Shown here: piece after piece, positions 53,501 to 64,000 of the stretch | Layout of the letters: each line of letters opens with the position of its first letter | Numbering within the stretch: position 1 is the stretch's first letter | NCBI GenBank assembly: GCA_964030785.1 | Contig: OZ034969.1 | Span: 38,466,401 to 38,530,400, forward strand | Length of the DNA stretch: 64,000 bases | Direction of reading: 5' to 3' | Source: Siderastrea siderea | Taxonomy: Eukaryota > Cnidaria > Anthozoa > Scleractinia > Rhizangiidae | Made by a program: the position numbers and the translations under genes | Notes under the pieces: generated by a model | What the model saw: the letters and a program-made list of their open reading frames with translations, nothing else | Databases searched by the model: none | Told to the model about the DNA's origin: nothing

Positions 53501-56500
53501 ATGTAAAATGCAATGATAACATTTAAGATTTCTGTTGTTGATGTCATCGTTGACTGATGATATTGTTTTGCTTGCATCATCTAATGTTTATATTAAGGCT
53601 TTCTGCTTTTCCATTCGCTCATACCATCTGATGGGTCAAAGGCCACTAGAGACTAGTTCAGAAACTTCTCCACAATGCTATTTTCTTAAGATACGGTGAA
53701 GAAAAGATTTGTGAGAATCTACATGTATGCATGCAGAAAATGATGCTGTTTAATAACTTTTCATTTTTATTTCATTGTCATTAGCATTGTCCGACTGTGG
53801 CTCAGATTCAGACCATTCTACTACTGGTAAGGTTTTGTTCTTTTACTAATCTGTCTATTCTTGGACCGACTGAAGCCCAGATCTGCTTCATTAACATACA
53901 AACAAACATACACTATGGAAATGGCATGACGTTAAGCTTAAATGACTTTAAAGTGGATTTATAAATTTTCATAAGGCAGAGCATTGTCCAAAGGCATTGA
54001 CTCCACTGCTCCGCGGCTAAAAATGTTACGATCTAAAAACCAACGTCTTACTTTTTCAGGTCTTCAACGCTTCGCTAAAAATTTCTGGGAAAAGACGCCT
54101 GTTGTAAAGGTTGACAGCCTCCCCTTTGATATAAATAGAAAATGCATCTACCAACTCCCTTATCAGAAGGAGCAGAGGATGAAGGCCACTGTTGATGGGC
54201 GTCCTTGGGATAGGGACATGTCAATTAAGTGGAAAGGAGCAGAAAAGGGCTCAGTACGCTCGCAGTGATGTAAAGGATCTTACAAATGTGAGAACCCAAA
54301 TTGTTCTTTCAAGCAGCAACATGGAAAAGTCAATACCATCCAGTTTGAGAAGAATAGGGACAGCGATGTGGTGTGTAAAGGGTGTTGAAGATGTTCCGTC
54401 TTTGTTTCCTGTTCAGCTCGAAAGTACATGGAATTCCTGGGGGACCTTTTGAAGGGTTGAGTTTACCACGTTGGTACGCATACTTGCCAAGTGAAGAGAA
54501 AAGTTCCCTTACCCACCGTTGTGGAGCAGTCTCTTCGAAAAAATCCCAATTTGAAACCATCTGAAGTAGTGAGGCAATCAATTTTGAAAGGCTTAAAGGC
54601 AGATGTTGTAGACTGGGAGGAGCTGGAGAAAACAACAGACGCACTCCTGAACACAAAGGAAATTTCAAATCTCAAAGCTAAGATCAACAAGGAGAACAAC
54701 CCAGCCGGCATAGCTTCAAGGCAGTGGCTCACCTCAAGCAGAAATCAGACGAGAAAGATCAGTATTTCATCTACAAAATGAATGATAGACATGAACCCCG
54801 GCGAGCCATCACATGTATTCAAGACAAGCAAGCTGAAGATCAACATTGCACTCAGTATGGGAGATCAAGAACACTTTTTGTCGAATGAATATTGTTACGT
54901 TGATGCGAAATGGAACCGCTGCAAAGATTTCCCAACTATCACATCGAGTGTTTACCACCCTGTTCTACGAAAGCAAGTACCTCTGTTTACAATGGAATGC
55001 GAGGGAGAAACAGGAGAATGCTACGCCAAATTCTTCCATCTGATCAATGAAGCTATGGCAAAAGTGGCTGCAGGCAGAGTCTTTGATCCTATTGCTGGGT
55101 TCATGGCCGATAAAGCTGGTGGACTGCAGGAAGGTCTAAGAAGAGTCTACGGAAAACCTGTGCTTGAGAAGCTGAAAACCTGCGAATTCCATTTCTTACA
55201 GTGCGCAAATTGACAAAGAGCTCGTTTGCATAGCGATTAGTCTAAAGAGTTCTTTACCTGCGTCACAAGATCAATGCTTTAAGCACAGACGTCAAGTTCC
55301 TACAATGATGTCATCTTGGAACTTAAGGAATTTGTGGCTAAGAAACCTGCTAAAGATCAACGGGGCTTTCTCATTCCCTGGCTTCAATGGTGGGATGACC
55401 GAAGATCACACATTTTTCCGGCTTTTGCTCGAAAGAATGCACCCGCAACGAACCTCGAAGAAGTAATCCACTCCAAATGGAAAACGACAGGAGGAACACA
55501 CCTATCCCTTGTAGATGCAGCAGCAGAAGACATCAAAGATAGCCTTCTTCTGGAGCGGCAGTTTAAAGGCTATGAAGCTGGTAGTTTTCATGGAGGAAAC
55601 GGTCCCAGTGTCTCTACCATGGCCGCAAGGAGTTTTCACGCTCAGAAGAATCGCGCAGAAATGTATGTGAGAGACCTTATTGAAGAAGAAGAACCCTCCG
55701 ACCTGTCATCCAGGACAGATGCATTAAGCACTTATGAGGTTGATCCGCTAAGCTCGCATAGGGCAACAAAGCCTGCGTCTAAGAATACAAAGAAGTTGAA
55801 CAAGATGTCGAACTTGTGCGAACGTGAAGACAGCCTAGCGAGTACATCTGACAAAGATGAACATCAAGACGAAGCCCTCAATTGCGATGTTCATCCTGGC
55901 GTTTCCATGGATAAAAGAGGCGTCAGACGCCGTTCGCGAAGCCGCCAGTTTACCAACACATGGAAACGAGCAACTCAGACCGACCGACATAGGATCAAAT
56001 TATTGAGTGTGGTGGAAAGTCATTTGGTCCGCAAATACGAGGTAACCAGTGCAGGAGATTGGCTGGGTTACGGGCCCTACAGTGTTTCAGTTGGCAAAAC
56101 GCCGAGTTGCACGTGTGAAGATTTCATGAAGAGCCGAACGGTCAAGATCTGCAAGCACCTGATGTGGGTCTATGTTGTCGTCCTTGGAGTCGATGAAAAC
56201 TCCGATATGCTACAACAAATAGCACTGACTGAACAGGAAGTTCGCTCTACTTTTCAACGCGTCCCACCGCCTTGCACTCAGCCAAAGCCAGCCTCGAGCA
56301 AGAACCGGTTATCAGCCGACACACAGAGTGTCGATGCCCAATGTAACGAAGACAGGGTGATTAGGAAGGATCGCCACAGTAAGCAGCAGCCAGTGTGGCA
56401 TCTGGAACGTTTTGAAAGAAAAGCGGGACCCAAACCACAGTGCACAGGGTGTAAGAAAGAGTCCTTTGATACTGGTGATGTTGTGTTGGTGGTTGATGGC

Positions 56501-56737
56501 CTTTACGTTCCATGCGGCAAGGATTTCTGTGTTGAGCGCACGTATAGATTCTGTGTTGACGCCCAGTGTTTCTCCAAAATGCCAATGTTTTCAAACTTAA
56601 AACCAGCCACAAACGCCCTTGCCGGTAGAGGAGCGACTCAGCAAGACATCGAGAGAGCATTCTCTATGGGGCTAACTCTGACAGAAAAACGAAACAGTTG
56701 TTTGGTGACATGTTTAAATTCAGTTTTAAGTTGTTGA
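50505..56737 (+). pseudogene. MULE transposase with RanBP2-type and SWIM zinc fingers
   Basis: Predicted exons: 50505-50523, 50677-50717, 52375-52431, 52595-52752, 53131-53223, 53381-53476, 53785-53826, then a large exon 53976-56737. Exon 52595 encodes WECKKCTLIN...CIVCDSSKP, a W-x-C-x2-C-x10-C-x2-C RanBP2/NZF finger. The large exon has a Cys/His DNA-binding region like FLYWCH/MuDR (CKGSYKCENPNC...HVGTHTC, 54270-54490). The MULE core follows, with YCYVDAKWNRC (~54893), GFMADKAGG (~55099) and CEFHF (~55180). The SWIM motif is at 56106-56165 (SCTCEDF...CKHLMWVY). MULE transposases cut the TIRs; NZF fingers often bind ubiquitin or RNA. Stops at 54266, 54450, 54780 and 55211 with frame changes, and an uncertain phase at exon 53381, show this copy is dead. 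The N gap may hide another exon. Confidence 0.75.
51401..51600. other. Assembly gap (200 N)
   Basis: Unknown bases. Open frames running through it are meaningless. The real gap size may differ from 200. Confidence 0.99.
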
Positions 56738-57468
56738 AGTTTTTAAAAGAAATTTTTTTAAAAAGTAGTTAATGAAACCTCTCGGTGAAGACATTACAGG
56801 AAAAGTTTATTGATAGTACAGTATCGGATCGCGAGAGTATTTATTAAGTGACAAGGGAAACAATTTCTGTAAAAGAAGTATTTCTTAGTGATTTCCATTT
56901 TGTATCGTTTTGTATGCTCAGACTTTTACGTTAGTACTGGTTGACACACGAAGCAATGCAACACCTTAAACACAAGCACAAATTAGTTCTGGTTCCTGCA
57001 CGCGTGCTTGAGCATAATTTACCTTTATTCATTTATCGTTGCGGTTCATGGCTTTATGCCGACGTTTCTTGAGCTTATGTGTGAACAAGTCTGCAGCATG
57101 AGCATAATGTATTTTCATTGTTTTACTGTTACGTTGTGTTGCGAGAAGGAGGAAGGGAAAGCATGGTATATTGTTCTTTTCTGGATAGTCTTCATCCCTC
57201 ACTGATGTTCATTGTGATCGCCACCCTTTAAAAAATGAGTTGTCAATTCCAGTAGTATTTCCAGTTGCATGAATTTTCAAATCACGCGCAAGTGTCAATT
57301 TCATATACTTGTTATAATTAGGTTCGTATTAGGTTTGCCGGTACCTGTGCTACACGCAATGAATAAAGTTCAAGTTAGCCGATTTCAGCAGGATTTGTGT
57401 CATGATTCGACCACTGTCACGTGATGTATGGCTTCATACGTATTCAAAATTTACATGAAACTCACTAA

Positions 57469-58709
57469 GGAGTGTTGCTAAGTGTCGCAGGTCGCGGGTA
57501 GCGATTAAAAGTCGTGGGTCGCGGGTGTGGGTGTGGGTGTGGGTGCGGGTAAAAGTCGTGGGTAAAAATGATAATGTAATAAAAAATATCAATACATGAT
57601 AATAAAAGCAAAAAAACCAATTCCTGGAAGGGAATGGGAGGGAAAGGGGGATTAAGGGAAAGCGAGTAACCGTTAATTATTCACAAGGGCGAAGTTCGAG
57701 ACGCGAGAGGAAAGAGGAGGGGAAACCCCCCTCCCCTCCTTCCTCACGTGCTCTTCTCCCCTTTCCCTTACGTTTCCGCCCCTGCCACGCAGACTATTTC
57801 CAGGGCTTCGTCATACCTTTGGGATAATTTGCGCTTTGGTTGTTCTTATTTTTTTGGTAAGAAAAGTAGGAAAACATGATTGTGAGTGCAGTTCTTACAA
57901 ATAGCTTTGACACCACCCAGACATAATCTGATCTTATCAAATTCGGTTAATTCGACCAAGTACAAAGTCTGCTGAACAAGTTCGAAATAAACTTTGAAAC
58001 GAAGAGATAAACTCGTGTATCTGAATGCCTGAAACAGACCATATGGTTTCAATTATTGAATTCTTCCGGTCAAATTTTATAATTTTTCAGTTTTGTGTTG
58101 TTCAGATGTTATCTCGTCTGTGTACATCTGGCGCGACGCGAATAAAAAGTCGTTGAAACTTGAGCATTTGGTTCGTGTCGTGCCAGATGAGATGACATTT
58201 ATTTTTTAATCGGCACCAGGATCGGCACAGAGAAACTGTCTTCGCAAATTACTTCCAAAACGACCCAAAAAGACACAGGAACAGAGATAAATGATTACAA
58301 TTTATTCGCTGATTCGCAGCTATGAAGCGTTTATGTCCCATGTAGCCGGAGTGACTGGTGGGCAGAAGGACGGCTGGGTCAAGTTTGATTTATGATTAAT
58401 AGGACATCAAAATGAATAAATAAATAAATAAACAAATAGATAAAAACGTCTGTGGGAAAGTTTCAAGAAAGTTTTTTGACAATGCTTCTCTTGAATTTCG
58501 GGATCTTCACTTTCAAGCTCTGAGCACCGGTTGAAAAAACTGAAAACAAAAATGGTCAAAAATCGTAAAGTAAACGATTACTTATTATTATTAGCTTTCC
58601 TTTTTGTATTTTTTTTTACCCGCACCGTACGCGCACCCGCACCCGCACCCATGACCCACACCCGCAACCCACGACTTTTAGTCGCTACCCGCGACATTTA
58701 GCAACACTC
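57469..58709. mobile_element. 1.24 kb TIR element nested in the MULE
   Basis: Inverted ends GGAGTGTTGCTAAGTGTCGC and TAGCAACACTC, both followed inward by G-rich (GTGGGT)n/(GGGTGC)n stretches and the phrase TAAAAGTCGTGGGT. CTCACTAA is present at 57461-57468 and 58710-58717, giving an 8 bp target duplication (7 bp if one terminal base is assigned to the TIR). This is consistent with hAT-type insertion. No transposase is encoded. An internal GC-rich palindrome is near 57710-57740. Confidence 0.85.
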
Positions 58710-59444
58710 CTCACTAAGCTGTTTCATCAATGAACCATAACATTTTCCATGTTATGTCAACTAAAAACTGCCATAAGTAAATACCTAAAATCGTTTATCG
58801 TGCAAATTTTGGCACGCTTCATATTGCTTTAGCTCCAAAAACCAGATTTGCATGATCATGAAAAGAAGTAAGTTTTGAAGTAAATTGACCGTTTCTCCTA
58901 ATAATTCACTTCTCTGTTTGGCAATAATTCTCCTCTAATGTTGACAAAACATATTACATCCAGCCGTAAAGAAGGGATAGAACAACAGCTGGAATAATTT
59001 GCTGAAATAAGTCACAATTACCTTGTTATGTACGTAAAACCAGGGCGTACCGCTGTAGGATTGATTTACATATCGTTGAAGTGCTAAACCAGGTGCCGTA
59101 ATTGCATGAAACAAGTCTTGATACTAGTCTATGAAGAGTTTTGGCTTGCTCTTTGCCATTGCCTCTAGATGTCTCTTCGGCTCAACCTGTTTCGACACCA
59201 GAACAAGAAATGTCTGTGGAAGCATATTTTTCATACAACAAAAGTTAAATCGTTTCTATGAAACAAACGTCCATTACTTGCATGTACGTGTATTTGCAGG
59301 ACAATGTTCTTTGCCTCCCTCGACTTCTTCGTCGGTTCCTGTACAAATGTCAGTGATGTATTGCTCACCATTCTTGTCTTCCTGTTTTTCAAATTCGTCG
59401 ACCACTTCGTTTGCTGCTTGGTAACCCCTCGGTCAAATAATGGT

Positions 59445-59519
59445 AGACGCGGACGTATTTCCGGCTATCACCTGTCTCCGCCGAAGAGAGACAAGCGACA
59501 GCCGGAAATACGTCTGCGT
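59445..59519. repeat. Hairpin with 20 bp stem
   Basis: AGACGCGGACGTATTTCCGG is inverted as GCCGGAAATACGTCTGCGT with a ~33 nt loop that has its own TCTC/GAGA complementarity. It lies in the 3' part of the MULE. Another imperfect inverted pair (TAGCCTGCGTTGCAG / CTGCAACACAGACTA) is at 59582-59669. Confidence 0.7.
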
Positions 59520-60046
59520 TTGCGCAAACGTATCGTATCGTTCGCTGCATTCGATGGTTTACCATGTGTTTACTGTTACTATAGCCTGCGTTGCAGCCCG
59601 ACGTGTCACAAAATCCTCGATATAGTCCTATACTAAACCAGGGTTTAGTTCGTCTGCAACACAGACTATGTTACTACCAATATTGAGTGAATCTCGAGTT
59701 TTCTGACGATAGGCTTTTTGAGTGTCCGGGTGGATCTTGTTGTTGTACAAAATAAACGACAAAAATAGAACGAATATTACACGTTTTCTCATTGTAACAC
59801 TCATTTATTCCATATACACAATGAAGATATTACATAACTACAAACAGAAGTCACGCGATGTTCTTGCCGCTTCGAAACATGTCTATATTGCATCATCGCC
59901 TCTGTAAATTTCACAAAAGAAGGCCGTTATAAATGTAAAAGGAATGAAAATAGAAAACCAAAGCAAAAAAACCGTGGCTCGCAAAAAGAGGCTCGAGGCT
60001 CGCAAAAAATGGCTCCGGCTCGCAGGCTCGCAAGTAAGTTACTCTC

Positions 60047-60130
60047 AATTTATCTATGAGAACTGGTTTTGAACGGAGTACGTGCAAGTTTGCTTTTCAG
60101 AATTGAGATAAGAAGTTTGTTCGTTAGTTT
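60047..60130. repeat. Tandem repeat continuation and right target duplication
   Basis: Starts with AATTTATCT (60047-60055) and continues the repeat unit of 50036-50334. Confidence 0.8.
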
Positions 60131-60305
60131 TGATTTAAAATATTAATACATGTTGCACAACTAAGCTACATGTACATCGCCATTGTCAGAGTGGTGAATT
60201 GGTCAGGCTCAGCCTTATGTACGGACAGTGTATATTTAACTGTCATCTACTATCATATTCACTTTATAATTTCTTAATGTGAGACTACTTCTTCACGTGC
60301 ATTAT

Positions 60306-60650
60306 GCAGATACTTTCAACTATGGACTGCAATCTTTGTGCAAATGCCAAAAGGCGACAAAGGAACAGCTACAATGTCCTGCAATATCCAAAAGGAATGA
60401 TGCCAGAGCGGATTATGCCTTGTTCGCAGAGAATGTTAAGGTATTTAACAACTTAGGAATGGTTCCAGTGTAAATTAACCTTAGTTCTTTGAATGAAGGT
60501 TCCGGAATTGAAGAGACTCTAACCAATAATTATTGCAGAGTGTCCTGGTATAAGTCGTGCTTTCAAAACCACTCTAGGGATCCCATAATTTTTTGGAATG
60601 TGAACTGTAAGTTCTCTAAATTGCAAGGTATGAACTTCTATTCCACAAAA
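60306..60650 (+). pseudogene. Academ-like N-terminal fragment (second copy)
   Basis: CKCQKATKEQLQCPAISKRN and YALFAENVKVFNNLGMVPV align with CVICQKHTTEELRCPLRASG and YSLFLKNAVEFNAVDALPV of the intact gene at 41870-42030. It continues as INLSSLNEGSGIEETL...SWYKSCF (about 60473-60560), where the intact gene has LPLDTDAEVL...SWHKSCH. A frameshift near 60345 and a stop at 60471 break it, and the remainder of the transposase is not seen. Confidence 0.65.
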
Positions 60651-61939
60651 TGGCAGATGCAATAAAAATAAAAGCATCGCCAGCTCAAACCTCAAATGTC
60701 CACTCTACAACTCTACTGGTTTTCATGGTATTTGGAATTTGTGTTTTCTTTGTAGGAAAATGTTTCCAGTATAGGGGAAGGGGCCACTCTTCGGGTGTGC
60801 CCTTCTCAAAAGAGGGGCCATGGATGAAAGAGAATTGGACAACGCAAAAACACTGTCACGATGCAGTGTTTCTATTTAATGAAATTATGTTTTTATGTAT
60901 TGAAGATTGTTATTTTCACATTAAACGCTTTAATTTGATTTGTTGTTGATAAATTCGTGGGTTATCCGATGTTTATTTCTTATATATATATACCTTCCTT
61001 GATTATATTACAATTGATTGCATTCGACAGTGTCATTCCTGGTAGAAGTTCCTCCACAACTGTTTGTCATGCAAAAAGAGAGTATCCCTAACCAATTTTT
61101 ATAGCAATGAGCTATTTTCTTCTTATAATTATATTGATGTATAGTAAGAACAGTAGAGAGAATTTATGGTCAAGTAAGACAATCCGAGATATTCCTTTTT
61201 TCAAAGAAATATTACATGAACACACCATTTTAGTAAAACTGTGTATGTGGGAATATTTTTCATGTATAAAAATAATATTCTTGATGACATTTTATTGAAT
61301 AGTATTTTAATTTGTGCTTCATTTGTTTCCAGGTCATACCTAAACCCAAAACCCTCACTGGAAGCACTTAGTGAGGGGAACGATGCACTGCACTGTGCGG
61401 TGCTTGAGCATTCAAAATCTAAAAGCGGCTTGCCCACTGTAATTCCTTTTCGGCATGATGTTTTTAATTTTTTGTTTAGGAACAGGGGTTCCAAAAGCAA
61501 TAACATTGGGCACATTCTTTAAGCAAAAAAAAAGATTTTAACCTATGTGGATTTCCCAGCAGTTTGGAAAGAACAGTGGATAGTGATGGAGTCAGAATAG
61601 AGTTCCCTATCAAGGTAAGATTATTTCTATCACGGAGTCCGAAAAATCATACCTGGTAAGGGGACTCAGTTGTGCCTCTTCCTCGTTATTGACCTAAAAA
61701 GTAAGCATATCTTTCTGCAAAGCTCCATGTAGCGTGAACTAAAATATTTCATATTTTTTCTGCCATAACATTGACTTTGTTTCCTATATTGAGGATTTAT
61801 TCATATGGGTTTCTCTGTGTTTGGTGCAACATTGCTTCAGATGGACTTTAACTTGGACCACTATAACAGTTCACCATTACACTGAACCCTAGAGGAGACG
61901 ACTAAAATGTCCCGGAAAAAAAGTGACACAAGACAAATA
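60651..61939. other. No confidently recognised gene
   Basis: Scattered open frames (for example 60650-60949 and 61241-61522) could be decayed continuation of the Academ-like fragment, but no motif is clear. Confidence 0.3.
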
Positions 61940-62640
61940 TTCCTGTGAGCATGAGCCTCTTTTAAAAATAGAACTGGTCCATGTTGTACTGGATGAGCTG
62001 CACCTTCTCCTTCGAATAACAGATGTCCTTATCAATAATCTGGTGAAACAGGACAGCCACATTTAAATGCTTCAGTCCACTATAAGATCATGTGGAGTCT
62101 CGTTTGATATTTGGGAGAAAACAAATGCCGATGGCAAGGGCACAGGCCATTACGACTTCACCAGTCTACTTGGAAGCGACAAGAAAAATTTGTTGTCCAA
62201 CTTTCCAGAAAAACATGATGCATGTGTACATAAAGACACTTCCCAAACTGTGATTCAAATATGGAACGACTTTCATGAACTTTATAACATCATTACAAGC
62301 AAAAACCCAAGTCCAGACACAGTTGACCAGAAGTACTTCTTGAAAGCCAAGAACTGGATCAACTTATTTACAGCACTGAAGGACAAGCGTCTTGGGTACA
62401 AGAGGGCAGATGCAACACCCTACATGCACCCTCTGGTTTACCACATCCCCATTTTTCTGAAGAACTTTAAGTCTATTAAATTATTCACTGGACAGGGGGT
62501 TGAAAAAATTATGACGGCATAACATCACAAGATGAGGGCACCACCAGCCAAGTGGACCACATGTGCACCATCATCATCAAGATCATCACAGAAGCACCAG
62601 CCAGTCCTTTTACTTCTGTTATTTTAATTCATAATTAGAG
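61940..62640 (+). pseudogene. Transposase C-terminal fragment of a repetitive family
   Basis: HVVLDELHLLLRITDVLINN (61980) leads, after a stop at 62065, into a 151-codon frame with FDIWEKTNADGKG, DFTSLLGSDKKNLL, NPSPDTVDQKYFLKAKNWINL and YMHPLVYHIPIFLK, ending GVEKIMTA. This looks like the helical C-terminal part of an RNase H-fold transposase that recurs in cnidarian genomes (from memory). After a small frame change near 62510 the text continues (DGITSQDEGTTSQ). The N-terminal catalytic part is missing. Confidence 0.5.
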
Positions 62641-63881
62641 GGGCAGTGATGTTAATGTTCTTGTAACTTTATTTATGTTCTAATCAGGTTTTTGTTCAAG
62701 GAAGTTCGCATTCTTTTGCTTCATTAATGTCAGAGTTAACCTGCTCATTGTTTGATCCAGTCATGGGTAGACACCAAATGGAAACCCACGACCATTCTCA
62801 CTCTTTGCGTACCTTTAATATTTACTTCATTGGTTTAGTTAAGTTGCCCTTTAAATGTAATGACGCTCTCAATTTTGTTTTGCAAACAAGTATACATGTT
62901 GTTTTTATGCTAGCTGACCGGCCTGTCCAATTCTTTCCAAAGTAAATAGTCTACCAGAAAGCCAGTCAAGCAACCACAGCAGGCAGCAATGTTCCCCTCC
63001 TGTGTCTCCTACTGCCGCTGCATGTGGATCTCTACGCTAATGAGGATATTGTTTTTTCAGGAGACTTGCGTAAGTCTGCCTTTCCGGTAAAAACTGGCGG
63101 AGAAACCAAAGCCTTGGAGGATCCAGTTTCTTCTGGAACTAGTTTATGCTGGGTGGACCTTAGGACTGTGGTAGAATCTCTCTCTTTTTTGTCAGTTTAA
63201 AGGATAAAGATGCTGAGCATAGTATTTTGTTTAACACTTTAGGTAATTACATTCCAAAGGCACTTTGCAGTAACAGTTGTTTAATTTGAATCACTTTGAT
63301 GACTATTTCTGTTCCATTTTCAGACTTTGGGCAATTTTTTGTTTTATATTCACAGAAAGAACTACAACAAAGCCCCCTTGTTCTGGCTGAGTAATTTTAT
63401 TTTGAAAAAAAAAATGTTGCAAAGATGTTTATGATTTCTATTCAGGAAAAACAAAAAGGGAAGGGTGACATACTTCAGCATAGGTGGCTGTTTGAAGAAA
63501 CCCTGGCATTTTCAAGAGAAATGGGGGGTGCGGTGGCTCGTTTTCATAGAAGTGGCAGGGAAGTGAAGGTTGCCCGGTGGAGATGCAAATGATCAGGTCA
63601 AATTCATTACTACAGTCGAATCTACCCTTACACAGCTCTGAAAGTGGCTTGAATACCCCAAAAGCTGCTCTGTAAAAATTTGAGAAAAATTCAAGTTCCA
63701 GACACACAAAAAGAAGTCTAATTAAACGCCAGATGGCCTGCAGTACACGATGGCTGTCAACTAGTATGGAGCATTTACAATAACTTGGTGGCCTTGATAC
63801 TTCACTCCAGGGGCACAATGCTATTGCTGATGGCTTCATCAAGATAATGAACAATGTCGTTTGTCGGTACCCTTCTTCTCT
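62641..63881. other. No recognised gene
   Basis: AT-rich spacer. The minus-strand open frame at 63438-63986 runs across the MITE end at 63882 and has no recognisable domain, so I do not annotate it as a gene. Confidence 0.35.
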
Positions 63882-64000
63882 TAACCCTTTGACTCCCAAG
63901 ATTGCCATATTGCACTCATACGAGGCCTGCTGGACAGAGCTAAATAATGCTGAGCAGTCGGCAGTGCAAAACACGAGCGACCGCACACAAACCGACTTGG
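63882..64000. mobile_element. MITE terminus, cut by the window end
   Basis: TTAACCCTTTGACTCCCAAG at the left end matches the style of the MITE at 31186-31666. The other end lies outside the window. Confidence 0.55.

Larger units (their letters stand above)
50335..60046 (+). mobile_element. 9.7 kb Mutator-like element (MULE)
   Basis: The TIRs contain GCGAGCCTGCGAGCC, TTTTTTGCGAGCC and GAGCCTCTTTT in inverted order (50349-50405 and 59972-60032). The extreme ends are less alike (GGGGGAGGCTATTA against GAGAGTAACTTACT). A 9 bp duplication flanks the element within a tandem repeat whose frame is restored on removal. Contents: a multi-exon gene with RanBP2-type zinc finger, MULE transposase and SWIM finger (50505-56737), a nested 1.24 kb element (57469-58709), and unassembled bases at 51401-51600. 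Confidence 0.85.

Noticed and set aside
63438..63986. 182-codon minus-strand open frame
   Set aside because: No domain, signal or family resemblance, and it runs across a MITE terminus.
1..64000. CRISPR arrays, prokaryotic operons, tRNA or rRNA genes
   Set aside because: No regularly spaced repeat-spacer units and no cloverleaf or rRNA-like sequence were seen. Introns and element types are eukaryotic.

Overview
This is eukaryotic, AT-rich, intron-containing DNA made almost entirely of transposable elements nested inside one another. The element mix (DIRS-like and BEL/Pao retrotransposons, Mutator-like, Tigger, Crypton-like, ISL2EU-like and Academ-like DNA elements, many fold-back MITEs) and several repeat motifs resemble stony-coral or other cnidarian genomes. 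That assignment is inference. I see no convincing single-copy host gene, tRNA or rRNA. One assembly gap (Ns) lies at 51401-51600.

Layout. 0.4-2.1 kb: broken DIRS-like pol. 3.05-8.77 kb: broken BEL/Pao element with a probable 3' LTR. 8.77-28.72 kb: one DDE-type transposase gene ('gene A'), cut by a ~690 bp MITE and then by a 14.8 kb insertion. The insertion is two same-orientation copies of a fold-back repeat flanking a 13.9 kb segment. Inside that segment is an 11.9 kb DNA transposon (13598-25494) with ~155 bp terminal inverted repeats and a perfect 9 bp target duplication. It carries a multi-exon transposase-like gene, an ankyrin/DUF6589-like gene and an intact RecQ-family helicase. 28.7-36 kb: MITEs, a BEL/Pao gag relic and a transposase-like relic. 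36.2-40 kb: Crypton-like recombinase genes sitting within a Tigger relic. 40.69-49.5 kb: an internally deleted ISL2EU-like element (YqaJ nuclease plus THAP transposase), interrupted by a complete Academ-like element (41089-47867) with a 3 bp target duplication and an apparently intact five-exon gene of ~1,490 codons. 50.3-60.0 kb: a Mutator-like element with a 9 bp target duplication and a gene joining a RanBP2-type zinc finger to a MULE/SWIM transposase, itself hit by a 1.24 kb TIR element. 60-64 kb: further transposase fragments and a MITE end.

How the parts relate. Several insertions can be read exactly, because joining the flanks at one copy of the target duplication gives a continuous host-element reading frame. 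The relative order is therefore clear: gene A is older than the fold-back insertion; the 11.9 kb element went into the segment between the fold-back copies; the Academ-like element went into the ISL2EU relic; the 1.24 kb element went into the Mutator-like element. The best candidates for functional or under-described biology are the helicase-bearing 11.9 kb element and the intact Academ-like gene that fuses a transposase to an XPG/FEN-like nuclease. Family names are assigned from motif recognition without database searches.
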